Source: Calidithermus roseus (GTDB lineage Bacteria > Deinococcota > Deinococci > Deinococcales > Thermaceae). From it: a stretch of 37,296 nucleotides of DNA. The notes below the pieces were generated by a model that was not told the DNA's origin, did no database searches, and saw only the letters and a program-made list of their open reading frames with translations. Shown here one piece after another: positions 9,605-17,582 of this stretch (its first letter is position 1; each line of letters opens with the position of its first letter). A program made the position numbers and the translations under genes. The DNA lies in assembly GCF_003574095.1 (NCBI RefSeq), contig NZ_QWLA01000033.1, positions 1 to 37,296 of the forward strand, written 5' to 3'.

Positions 9605-10030
9605 TGGCGTGGTATTTTCATTTTCACCCCCAAGCTTCGCGGACAGATGTCGCGGCGCGAGCTGCTAGCGCTCACGCTCGACAAATTGGGTTTTCTGGAC
9701 GCGGTGTTGTACGAGAACATGGCTTACAACCTGCTCTTGGAGAAGGTCGAGGAACTGGCGAGGAAGTACGACAGCTACGTGAAGTTCAAGAAGGAGGCCC
9801 AGAAACTTCTCAGCAGCAGCGAGCCTGTATTCCCCACGCCCGCGCTCGAGGCCATGGCCGAGGAGCTTCGGGTGAGCGAGGAGGTGCCCAACTTCCTGTT
9901 CGTCGCCAAGTCCAAGTGGAGGGAGGCTAAGGAGAAGGGAATAGCGATACCAGAGCCTATTAAACGGCGCGTTGAGAACCAATTGGGGGTGGTGTGGGAG
10001 TCATGGCATCCCGACAGAAAAGCAGAATGA
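9605..10030 (+). pseudogene. Orphan effector C-terminal tail 1
   Basis: Open from just after the stop of immunity protein 1 to the TGA at 10028-10030. From about 9629 it matches the effector tail from residue 500 on: 'PKLRGQMSRRELLAL' against 'PKIRGEMLRRELLAR', then 'ARKYDSY' and a final 'WESWHPDRKAE'. There is no lipase domain and no ribosome-binding site. An internal ATG at 9647 would give 127 residues but is the equivalent of Met503 of the effector, not a natural start. I read it as a displaced toxin tail kept with its own immunity gene, whose ATG overlaps its stop (ATGA). Confidence 0.75.
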
Positions 10031-10479
10031 GTCGTTGGTTGGCTATTTGTATAGGGTTGCTCGTACTAGCAACTGCACTACCTCAGGCTTTTGTTATGAG
10101 GAATCCAGCCATGAACAGTGAGCAAGATGTGCTTGAAAGATTGGTTAGCGTTTTGGGTACAGAACTCAACCTACAAAAAATCACATGTCCGAACAACGCT
10201 TCAGATCGATATAAGTATTTAGCTTGCTTTGTAACTGACCTCGAGGCCAGAGAGTTGATTACCAACCTTACCCCTAAATTGATTGAATTTGCATATATTA
10301 CAGGTGACTGGCGAGAGGATTACTCGGTATGGGGTGCCTTCTTTAGGATGCGAAATGATGCTGGGATTTTGTTTGGAATCAACTATGTACCTATAGAACC
10401 CAACCCCGAATTGCGCAATTATCCCTTGCTCAAAGGCAATAAAGCTATGGTGGATGTAACCGTGGCTAAAGATGAGTAG
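10027..10479 (+). CDS. Putative immunity protein 2
   Basis: A 150-residue paralogue of immunity protein 1. The ATG at 10027 is preferred over the upstream ATG at 10006 because it overlaps the orphan tail stop (ATGA) and places a hydrophobic anchor at the start (SRWLAICIGLLVLATALP). It has the family Cys pair (C-x12-C), 'DWREDYSVWGAFF' in place of 'GWRQDY.VW.A.Y', and 'EPNPELRNYPLLKG' near the end. It is strongly diverged from copy 1 outside these motifs, as expected for a protein specific to a different tail. AT-rich composition. Confidence 0.68.
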   Translation: MSRWLAICIGLLVLATALPQAFVMRNPAMNSEQDVLERLVSVLGTELNLQKITCPNNASDRYKYLACFVTDLEARELITNLTPKLIEFAYITGDWREDYSVWGAFFRMRNDAGILFGINYVPIEPNPELRNYPLLKGNKAMVDVTVAKDE

Positions 10480-10483
10480 ATAG

Positions 10484-10657
10484 AGAGAGGAACTGCGGGT
10501 GAGCGAGGAGGTGCCCAACTTCCTGTTCGCGGTGAAGTCCAGGTGGGGGGAGGCTAAGGAGAAGGGAATAGTGATTGACCAGAGGACCCGCGAGGCTTTG
10601 AGGCCCCAGCTATCAGTAATTTGGGAGTCATGGCACCCAGATAAGGAGGCCAAATGA
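10484..10657 (+). pseudogene. Orphan effector C-terminal tail 2
   Basis: A 57-codon remnant with no start codon, running from just after the stop of immunity protein 2 to the TGA at 10655-10657. It reads 'EELRVSEEVPNFLF', a spacer, then 'IWESWHPDKEAK'. The DNA closely matches orphan tail 1 from about 9861, so the break lies within the conserved part of the tail. It keeps AAGGAG at 10643-10648, which now serves the next immunity gene. Confidence 0.7.
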
Positions 10658-11154
10658 CGTATTCACCCAAGTTGATACTGGTTGTTTGTACACTTGCTGG
10701 CACAGCAATGTATCTGGGGATTTCACAGGAGAGAAAAACCTCGATGAATGTGCTGCAAGCGTTGCAGATGCTTAAAGATGTTGTTGGCACAAGGTTGGGA
10801 CTTCCGGAAACCCAGTGTCTAAGCGAGGATAGTTACCCGTATCGAATTTGTTATGGACTCAAGGGAACGCCAGAGGATTTTATAGCCAAATTTGAAGGGA
10901 GCCTCCGTGACATAGCAATCCGGACGATGGGTTGGCGACAGGATTATAGCGTGTGGGTTGCAATGTACGACTTTAAGACTACCCGCAACGTTAACCTCGG
11001 CGTCAGCATTGCCCCCAAAGCTCCGAATCCCGAATTGCGCCGCCTCGACTCGATGGCTATTTATGATGCGCTTGTGACTATTGTTGTTGATTCGCCTCAG
11101 CAGCCAAAATATGAAAGCTTCCGGGTCGAGGATAAATTTGGGGGTTTGGAATAG
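10654..11154 (+). CDS. Putative immunity protein 3
   Basis: A 166-residue family member with an ATGA overlap on tail 2 and a strong ribosome-binding site. It has an N-terminal hydrophobic anchor (PKLILVVCTLAGTAMYLG), the Cys pair (C-x10-C), 'GWRQDYSVWVAMY' and 'GVSIAPKAPNPELRR'. The other copies end soon after the strand matching 'DALVTIVVD'; this one continues for about 17 more residues to 'KFGGLE', so its original stop was probably lost and the end replaced near the next tail junction. AT-rich compared with the flanking housekeeping genes. Confidence 0.66.
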   Translation: MTYSPKLILVVCTLAGTAMYLGISQERKTSMNVLQALQMLKDVVGTRLGLPETQCLSEDSYPYRICYGLKGTPEDFIAKFEGSLRDIAIRTMGWRQDYSVWVAMYDFKTTRNVNLGVSIAPKAPNPELRRLDSMAIYDALVTIVVDSPQQPKYESFRVEDKFGGLE

Positions 11155-11156
11155 TA

Positions 11157-11372
11157 GAAAGCGAACCTCTGTTCCCCGGCCCGGGAACCTAGGAAATCGC
11201 CAGGGAACTGGGCATTGCCGAGGAGGCCAATCCTCTCCTTGTCTCGGTCAAGACCCGGTGGGGGCAGATCAAGGAAAAGGGGATGGTGGTCGGCAGAACA
11301 GTCAAGGACTACATCAGAGATCAGCTCAAAGATATTTGGGCCTCGTGGAACCCCGGCAAGGAGTTGCCCTAA
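11157..11372 (+). pseudogene. Orphan effector C-terminal tail 3 (internal stop)
   Basis: In the effector-tail frame it reads 'SEPLFPGPGT', then TAG at 11190-11192 where the effector has CAG, then 'EIARELGIAEEANPLL' and a new ending 'IWASWNPGKELP' before the TAA at 11370-11372. Bases 11158-11279 match effector bases 8929-9050 with only four differences, then the sequences diverge abruptly. It is a clear recent duplicate or gene-conversion product. The final A of the stop is the first base of the next ATG. Confidence 0.75.
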
Positions 11373-11797
11373 TGAGCGCCACCAAAGGGCTACTGGTGCT
11401 TATCTGTGTCCTTGGAACTGCTGCCTTCATGTATGGAACTATGCGACATCAATCCGAAGCCGATCTGGATAGTGTTTTTGTGCACTTGAATCGGGTAATG
11501 CTGGATCTAGGCCTTGTGGGGGTAGATTGTCCGCGTGAGTATGATGATGATCCCTACAGGTACCGGAAGTGTTTTGCAAGCCCCTACTCAGAGGAAGAGT
11601 TCATCCAAGTGTTTGATGTAAAGGTAATCGGCAGCTACAGCAGGGCCTTCGGCTGGCGCCAGGATTACGGTGTTTGGGGGGCGTTCTATCACCTTTCGTC
11701 TGCTCCGGACATCTCCTTTAGTGTGGGTGTCAAGTCGGCTTTCCGTGACCAAGAGATCACAAAACTTATGCGGTGTGGGGTTCCTTTTTTGCTCTAA
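11372..11797 (+). CDS. Putative immunity protein 4 (3' end disrupted)
   Basis: A 141-residue reading frame starting at the ATG that overlaps the stop of tail 3 by one base (TAATG), with AAGGAG at 11358-11363. It has an N-terminal anchor (LLVLICVLGTAAFMYG), the Cys pair (C-x13-C) and 'GWRQDYGVWGAFY'. The match to the family fails after 'FRDQEITKL' near 11766: the frame continues for only about ten unrelated residues, while the next family copy resumes in another frame. Probably a truncated or chimeric gene left by deletion between two copies; function is doubtful. Confidence 0.55.
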   Translation: MSATKGLLVLICVLGTAAFMYGTMRHQSEADLDSVFVHLNRVMLDLGLVGVDCPREYDDDPYRYRKCFASPYSEEEFIQVFDVKVIGSYSRAFGWRQDYGVWGAFYHLSSAPDISFSVGVKSAFRDQEITKLMRCGVPFLL

Positions 11798-11919
11798 AAG
11801 AATCGCCGGACCGTACCTTTGGGGTGAGCATCGCTCCAAAGGTAGCCCATCCCGATCTGGAATCAGATGATTCACTGAGGGAATTTGACTTGTTGGTGAC
11901 GCTCACAGTTGACCAGTAA
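11764..11919 (+). pseudogene. Remnant of a fifth immunity paralogue
   Basis: In a different frame from immunity protein 4, bases 11764-11919 read 'TYAVWGSFFALKE', then 'FGVSIAPKVAHPDLE', and end 'LLVTLTVDQ' and TAA. This is the C-terminal third of the same family, starting at the 'DY.VW' motif. The first two-thirds and any tail 4 are missing. It marks the end of the array and overlaps the annotated 3' end of copD on the other strand. Confidence 0.62.
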
Positions 11920-13020
11920 ATATCTGGGGTAGGGGCAAAGCGGTGTAGTAGTTGCCTTATCGGGGGGCATGGGCATGCGAATGGGTGAGGTGCCCTCCTG
12001 GATGGCGACTAGGGTGAGCTTGGGGACGTTGGAGACGGGGTACTCCAAGGCGTCGCGCAACTCGAGGGTCGGCTGGGGGGGTCTGAGGTTGTCCGGCTCG
12101 AGTCTGCCCCTCAAGAGCCCTTCGGGTAGCGTGGCCCGCACGGCCAGACCGGGGTCGGAACTTTGGACTGGCGCAGGGCGCTTGGGCTCTGGGGGAGCGG
12201 TGGTGGCTAGGGTTCCCGTGGTAAGGAGCACCGTGATCAGCAGCAGAGCCTCGAGCAGCACCATGGGCTCGAGGCGGTGCAGGCTGTTGCCGCGCAGCGC
12301 GCGCGGCAACAGCCACCAGCGGTTGATCCCGGCTAGCCCCAGGATGAGCGCTACCAGAATGCTCTTGTTGAGCAGGGCGCGTCCGTAGTCGTGCTGGCTA
12401 AGGGTGGTGGGCCTGAGGTCGCCGGTGTGGGTTAGCCCCAGCAGCAGCCCGGTGCCCACGAAGAGCCCTGCGGCCAGCAGGCTCAGATTGGAGAAGCGCT
12501 GCACCGCCTGCTGGGTACTGGGACGGGAATCCCAGGTCAGCAGCAGCGCCAGGAGGTTGCCACCCCAGCTCACGCTGGCGACGAGGTGGGCCAGGTCGCC
12601 GATGAGGGCCAGCCCTCCCCTGGCTCCGGCGTGGGCGGTCATGCTCAAACTTAGCAGAAAGCCCAGGGCCAGAGCCGCGTGTAGGAGGGGCCTTCCCTGG
12701 GGCCCCAGCGCCAGCAGGCCCACCGCTAGCGCCAGCCGTAGCAGCAGGTAGTTGCCCTGCTGGGTTTGGAGCAGGTAGGGCCAAAAGAACTCGGCAGAGC
12801 CGATCATCTGGGCGCTGTGGTAGGCGAAGTAGAGGCTCGAGCCCGCCACCAGCAGCGCCGAGGCCCACAGTATCCCCCACAGCCTCCAGGGTGCTTCCCG
12901 GCTGCGCTCCGACCCAATCCAGCGGCCAAACAGCCCTGCTCCTAGCAGGCCGAAGCTGCCCAGGTACAGCAGGCCGCGCAGGATGGCCTCGAGCTGGAGG
13001 TGGCTGGCGTGGTCGTGCAT
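11872..13020 (-). CDS. copD: CopD-family copper resistance membrane protein (C-terminus probably altered)
   Basis: I chose the ATG at 13020 (MHDHASHLQLEAILRG) because it lies 11 bases past the copC stop and directly precedes the first membrane segment; an ATG at 13098 would sit deep in copC. The 382-residue product has about eight hydrophobic helices, with conserved His and Trp in 'TAHAGARGG', 'HLVASVSWGGN' and 'INRWWLLP'. The family imports or handles copper with CopC. The soluble C-terminal part starts normally ('LRGRLEPDNLRPPQP') but after about 11,960 becomes low-complexity, and the last 16 codons are antisense to the immunity remnant. The natural end was probably lost at the array boundary. 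Confidence 0.82.
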   Translation of the reverse strand: MHDHASHLQLEAILRGLLYLGSFGLLGAGLFGRWIGSERSREAPWRLWGILWASALLVAGSSLYFAYHSAQMIGSAEFFWPYLLQTQQGNYLLLRLALAVGLLALGPQGRPLLHAALALGFLLSLSMTAHAGARGGLALIGDLAHLVASVSWGGNLLALLLTWDSRPSTQQAVQRFSNLSLLAAGLFVGTGLLLGLTHTGDLRPTTLSQHDYGRALLNKSILVALILGLAGINRWWLLPRALRGNSLHRLEPMVLLEALLLITVLLTTGTLATTAPPEPKRPAPVQSSDPGLAVRATLPEGLLRGRLEPDNLRPPQPTLELRDALEYPVSNVPKLTLVAIQEGTSPIRMPMPPDKATTTPLCPYPRYLLVNCERHQQVKFPQ

Positions 13021-13031
13021 AAGATAAGGGT

Positions 13032-13475
13032 TCAGGGCTGGTAGACGAACACGAAAAAATCGCTGAGGACGTGTGTGTCTACCGAGAGCAGTTGCCACAT
13101 CACTACGTAGGCTCCCGGCTTGAGCCCCTCCTTCAGGCCGATCACCACTTCCCTGGTGGTGCGGGCAGTGGTCTTGAGCCCGGTGTCGGCTCGAGAGTCC
13201 TCGTCGCCCTTCTGCTTGAGCACCTGGTTGAAGAGGGACGCGGCCAGGGCGTTGAGGCGCTTGAAGTCGCCCAGGGCCCCGGCGGGGGCCTCGAGGCGGT
13301 AGACCTTGAAGGTCGAGAAGCGGGTCTCGAGCGGCTCGTTGAAGACCAGGCGAACCTCGCCCGGCATCCGCCGCACCCGCACGTTGGCGCCAGGGGTGGC
13401 CTCCTTCAGGTAGCTGTGGGCCAGGGCGGCCCCGGCCAGCGCCAGGGCCGCCCCGAGCAGGGCGAGTCGCCTCAT
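13032..13475 (-). CDS. copC: CopC periplasmic copper-binding protein
   Basis: 147 residues. The signal peptide (RLALLGAALALAGAALA) is cleaved to leave an N-terminal His (HSYLKEATPGANV), which in CopC is a copper(II) ligand. The C-terminal motif 'LLSVDTHVLSDFFVFVY' supplies the other expected Asp and His ligands. The middle has the usual 'VRLVFNEPLE' strand plus an insertion rich in Lys, Ala and Asp (about residues 68-100). It starts with a four-base overlap (ATGA) on the upstream gene, so translation is coupled. It delivers or sequesters periplasmic copper with CopD. Confidence 0.87.
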   Translation of the reverse strand: MRRLALLGAALALAGAALAHSYLKEATPGANVRVRRMPGEVRLVFNEPLETRFSTFKVYRLEAPAGALGDFKRLNALAASLFNQVLKQKGDEDSRADTGLKTTARTTREVVIGLKEGLKPGAYVVMWQLLSVDTHVLSDFFVFVYQP

Positions 13476-13918
13476 CTCAACTCCAGCGCCTTCCCGTCCT
13501 TGACCGTGAAGGTGCTGGGGCTATCGAAGGTCACGTCGATGGGGGTTTCGCCGATCTGCCCGAACACCCGCACCTTCCACAGGCCGGGCGTCAGCAGCAC
13601 CCAGTCGGAGAGGTACTTGCCCTTCTCGCTGAAGGACTCCCAGAAGCTTTTGGGGCCGTACTGGCCGTCGCCAAGATAGGTGTACTTGCTTCCGGTGGGG
13701 GAGATCAGCTCGACGGTCAGGCTCTTCTCGGCCTTCTCGACCGGGGTGCCGTCCTTGGTGCGAATGCTCAAGTCGAGGCCCGAGCGCATGCCGGTGTAGG
13801 AGGGCTCGTTACGCATACCGCAGATCAGCACGTAGTTGCCCACTTCTATGCGCTGGTGGGCCAGGGCGGGGATCAGCGTGAACAGGGCCAGGATGGCCAG
13901 ACGAAGCAGTTTAGACAT
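13472..13918 (-). CDS. Secreted protein of the copper cluster (unknown family)
   Basis: 148 residues with a signal peptide (KLLRLAILALFTLIPALA) and a mature protein starting 'HQRIEVGNYVLICGMRNE'. The rest looks like one Ig-like beta-sandwich ('LTVELISPTGSKYTY', 'LLTPGLWKVRVFGQIG'), similar in style to YtkA-like proteins. The N-terminal His next to the cleavage site, and a Cys and Met close by, are possible copper ligands. It sits between the DUF2946-like gene and copC and overlaps copC, which suggests a role in copper handling. The function is inferred. Confidence 0.72.
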   Translation of the reverse strand: MSKLLRLAILALFTLIPALAHQRIEVGNYVLICGMRNEPSYTGMRSGLDLSIRTKDGTPVEKAEKSLTVELISPTGSKYTYLGDGQYGPKSFWESFSEKGKYLSDWVLLTPGLWKVRVFGQIGETPIDVTFDSPSTFTVKDGKALELR

Positions 13919-13984
13919 GGTGAACTCCAGGGTTTGAATCCGGCGAGATGCCGGGCAGATGGGCCATGAGGTCTCAGGTCGGAA

Positions 13985-14371
13985 TCACGAAGGGAGCCCT
14001 CGAGGCGGAGCCCTGGAGAAGTAAAGCAGGAATTTGACCGGCTTCGGTCGCGGAACTGGAGTAAACAGCAGCAGCCCGATCAGGGCCAGGTTGCTTTGCG
14101 GGGCTTGGACTGGAGGTGTGACCTGAAGGGCATGGGCCACGCACAGCGGGCAGTCGCCCAGGTGGTTGTGAGCCCGGGATGCAGGGGGCTTGTGGTCTTG
14201 GGGTGAAGAGTGCTCGACCGTATGGTGGTCGTGGTCGTGAGGGTGGGGGTAGGGGTGACTGGAGATGAGCGACCCACAGACGGGGATGAGGCTCGAGGCC
14301 CACAGCAGCAGCACCATCAGCGCCCACGCCGACACGGACTGCCGGGCAATGGGGGGTAAAGGCGGCCTCAT
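13985..14371 (-). CDS. DUF2946-like metal-associated small membrane protein
   Basis: I chose the ATG at 14371 (MRPPLPPIARQSV), since it directly precedes a hydrophobic segment (AWALMVLLLWASSLI); an ATG at 14425 would add 18 unusual residues. The middle is very rich in His, Pro and Asp ('HPYPHPHDHDHH'), followed by 'HNHLGDCPLCVAHAL' with a CxxC pair as in DUF2946-type proteins. A second hydrophobic stretch follows. It is first in the copper cluster, 66 bases before the next gene. Probably a copper-responsive membrane protein of unknown role. Confidence 0.65.
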   Translation of the reverse strand: MRPPLPPIARQSVSAWALMVLLLWASSLIPVCGSLISSHPYPHPHDHDHHTVEHSSPQDHKPPASRAHNHLGDCPLCVAHALQVTPPVQAPQSNLALIGLLLFTPVPRPKPVKFLLYFSRAPPRGLPS

Positions 14372-14452
14372 CTCAGCTTCACGATAGCCGCTGGAATGAG
14401 GGAAAGGTGAAGCCCACCCGCTCACACCTTTCCATACGGGCTCGCCCGGATT

Positions 14453-15596
<1,144 letters not shown>

Positions 15597-15599
15597 TCA

Positions 15600-15615
15600 A
15601 CTACCGACCATCGAC
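15600..15615. repeat. Intergenic repeat copy A (CTACCGACCATCGAC type)
   Basis: ACTACCGACCATCGAC lies in the gap between the Nudix gene and the 88-residue gene. Similar strings occur near 25125 and 35844, also in gaps. It looks like a degenerate dispersed intergenic repeat; I see no function. Confidence 0.4.
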
Positions 15616-15673
15616 CCCTAGCCCTGTGGACCTGCTCACGGTGTTGACGAAAACGCACGGCTAGGGTAGCCCT

Positions 15674-15940
15674 ATGGACTGGCGGCTCGATCAGGTGATC
15701 TTTCAGCGCGAGGCGGGGCGGGTGGTGGTGCAGGTAGACCTCTTCGACACGCTGGGCAGGCTGCGGCGGGAGGTGTTTCACCCGGCTACCTCGGACCCCG
15801 CCCTGGCCCTCGAGCGCGTCGCTCAGGCCCTGGCCCAGCGCGGGGTGCGGGGACCGGGGCGGGTGCGGCAGCGCAAGGGAAGCGTGCTGCTGCCTTCGCC
15901 CGAGCTTCAGCGCTCCTTCCTGCAGCACCTGGAGTCCTGA
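15674..15940 (+). CDS. Small conserved-looking protein, unknown function
   Basis: 88 residues, starting MDWRLDQVIFQREAGRV and ending 'LQHLES'. It is mostly charged, with a beta-strand-like first half ('VVVQVDLFDTLGRL') and a helical second half that includes a run of basic residues (about 58-71). There is no signal peptide or membrane segment. The gene has strong GC3 bias like its neighbours, which supports coding. It lies 34 bases before the beta-helix gene and may be co-transcribed with it. Confidence 0.55.
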   Translation: MDWRLDQVIFQREAGRVVVQVDLFDTLGRLRREVFHPATSDPALALERVAQALAQRGVRGPGRVRQRKGSVLLPSPELQRSFLQHLES

Positions 15941-15974
15941 GGGGGGCTCGAGTGGGTTTAGACTCGAGGACATC

Positions 15975-17582
15975 ATGGCCGCCTTGCCGCGTGTGGTGCT
16001 GGGCCTGTGTCTACTGAGCCTGGCTCCCGTCGCCGTGGCCCAATTAAAGGCCCGGCCGGGTGACAATTTGGCGGCGCTGGTGCGCCAGGTGCCCGAGGGG
16101 GGGACGCTGGAACTGGCGGCGGGGGAGTATCGCCTTCTGGCCTCCCTCCACCTGAACCAGAGCATCAGCCTGGTGGGGGCGGGGCGCGACCGGACCCGTA
16201 TCGTCTCGAGCGCACCGGGCTCGCTGATGCGCTTCGATGGGACTGGACGACTCGTGATCAAGGGGATCAGCTTCGTCCACCAGGGCCAGCTTCCCGCCGA
16301 GGTGCTGGTGATTGAAGGGGGCCTCTTCGACATTCAGGATGCTCGCTTCAGCGGCGGGGCCTTCGACGGGGGGGATAGCCTGGGAGGCGATGGGCTGTGG
16401 GTGCGAGGCGGAGCCAGAGGCACCATCGTGGGCAGCGAATTCAGCGGCAATGCCCTCTACGGCCTCGAGGTCGCCGACCAGGCGCAGGTGCTGCTGGAGA
16501 ACAACCGCTTCGGCGACAACGGCCATGCCGGGCTGGCGGTCTTCGACGCGGGTGGTGGCCGGGCGTTGCGCAACGTGCTCGAGCAGAACCGGCGCTACGG
16601 GGCCATTTTCGCTGACAACAGCTTCATGGTGCTGCAGGAGAGCGTGGTGCAGGGCAACCGCGTGGGCCTGTACTACCGGGGTGCTGCCGGGGGGGTGGCC
16701 CGCCGCAATACCGTGCAGAACAACCGCTCTTCCGGGATCGAGGTGGATGAGCAGGCCATCCCCCGCCTGGAGAGCAATAGCATCAGGGGCAACCAGGCCA
16801 GCGGCATCGCCTACGAGGGAATGGCGGGCGGGGTAGCGCTGGGCAACCTGGTCGAGGAAAACCGGAATCATGGCGTACAGGTCGCCCTCCAGGCGGCTCC
16901 TGCGGTGCAAAACAACCTGCTGCGCCGCAACCGCGGGGCCGGTCTGCTGGTCTCCGGGCACTCGGCGCTCGTCGTGCGCGGCAACACCGTCGAGGACAAC
17001 GGCACCTCGGGTATCGTGGTCGCAGAGCGAGCCGAGCCCACCCTCGAGGACAACACCATCCGGGCCAACCAGGCTTCCGGCATCGCTTTCCAGCAGAATG
17101 CCGCCGGCGTGGCCCGGCGCAACCTGATCGAGGGCAACCGCGAGCACGGCATCAAGGTGCTCGATCAAGCCAGCCCCCGGCTCGAGGACAACATCATCCG
17201 GGGCAATGCCCTGGAGCCCATCTTCAACCGGCCCAGAACGCCCGGCGCGCCGCACGGAGGCTGGGCCTCCGGGCACATGGCCTGTGACCTGGGCTTATGG
17301 CTGCTCGGCCAGCCACTCCAGGGCTTTGGCCAGCGGCAGGTCCCTGCCCTGGTTGCGCAACTCCAGGTCGTCGGCGACGGGCAGGTCCGGCGTGACCGAC
17401 CTGGGATATACGCTGCCATCGGGTTGGAGCGCCAGGCTGCTGCTGATTTGCAGGCCCGAGCCGTCCATGAGCTGAACGAAGAGGGTCGAGGTGTTGGCCA
17501 CCCCCGAAGTTTGCTCGCCGATCACCACCCCGCGCTTGCGGAGCTGGACGTCGGCGGCGAAGTACTCCGCTCCCGAAGCTGA
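15975..17582 (+). CDS. Secreted parallel beta-helix (NosD-like) repeat protein; 3' end uncertain
   Basis: Signal peptide (VVLGLCLLSLAPVAVA, then QLKARPG) followed by 'LAALVRQVPEGGTLELAAGEY', the usual start of right-handed beta-helix proteins. Residues 60-410 carry about a dozen turns of roughly 23 residues with the pattern 'N.....G.GI.V...A.P.LE.N.I..N'. This is a surface or periplasmic carbohydrate-binding or processing fold; I see no clear catalytic residues. The repeats stop near 17210. The frame then continues to 17582, but its last 288 bases are antisense to the S41 protease gene and the sequence stops looking like the family, so the natural end may be near 17290 or a stop may have been lost. 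Confidence 0.78.
   Translation: MAALPRVVLGLCLLSLAPVAVAQLKARPGDNLAALVRQVPEGGTLELAAGEYRLLASLHLNQSISLVGAGRDRTRIVSSAPGSLMRFDGTGRLVIKGISFVHQGQLPAEVLVIEGGLFDIQDARFSGGAFDGGDSLGGDGLWVRGGARGTIVGSEFSGNALYGLEVADQAQVLLENNRFGDNGHAGLAVFDAGGGRALRNVLEQNRRYGAIFADNSFMVLQESVVQGNRVGLYYRGAAGGVARRNTVQNNRSSGIEVDEQAIPRLESNSIRGNQASGIAYEGMAGGVALGNLVEENRNHGVQVALQAAPAVQNNLLRRNRGAGLLVSGHSALVVRGNTVEDNGTSGIVVAERAEPTLEDNTIRANQASGIAFQQNAAGVARRNLIEGNREHGIKVLDQASPRLEDNIIRGNALEPIFNRPRTPGAPHGGWASGHMACDLGLWLLGQPLQGFGQRQVPALVAQLQVVGDGQVRRDRPGIYAAIGLERQAAADLQARAVHELNEEGRGVGHPRSLLADHHPALAELDVGGEVLRSRS
17255..17271. terminator. Hairpin between convergent genes
   Basis: CGGAGGC, TGG, GCCTCCG forms a perfect 7-bp stem just past the 3' end of the protease gene and inside the doubtful 3' part of the beta-helix frame. 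There is no T run, so if it terminates it would be inefficient or Rho-dependent. Confidence 0.3.

Noticed and set aside
9647-10030. Orphan tail 1 as an independent 127-residue gene
   Set aside because: Its ATG is the equivalent of effector Met503, there is no ribosome-binding site, and homology extends upstream of it; it fits better as a displaced fragment.
7254-11919. CRISPR array or transposon as explanation for the repeats
   Set aside because: The repeats are coding fragments of different lengths, there are no regular spacers, no terminal inverted repeats and no transposase.
16044-17276. 410-codon minus-strand open frame over the beta-helix gene
   Set aside because: It mirrors the repeat structure of the opposite strand and lacks domain features.
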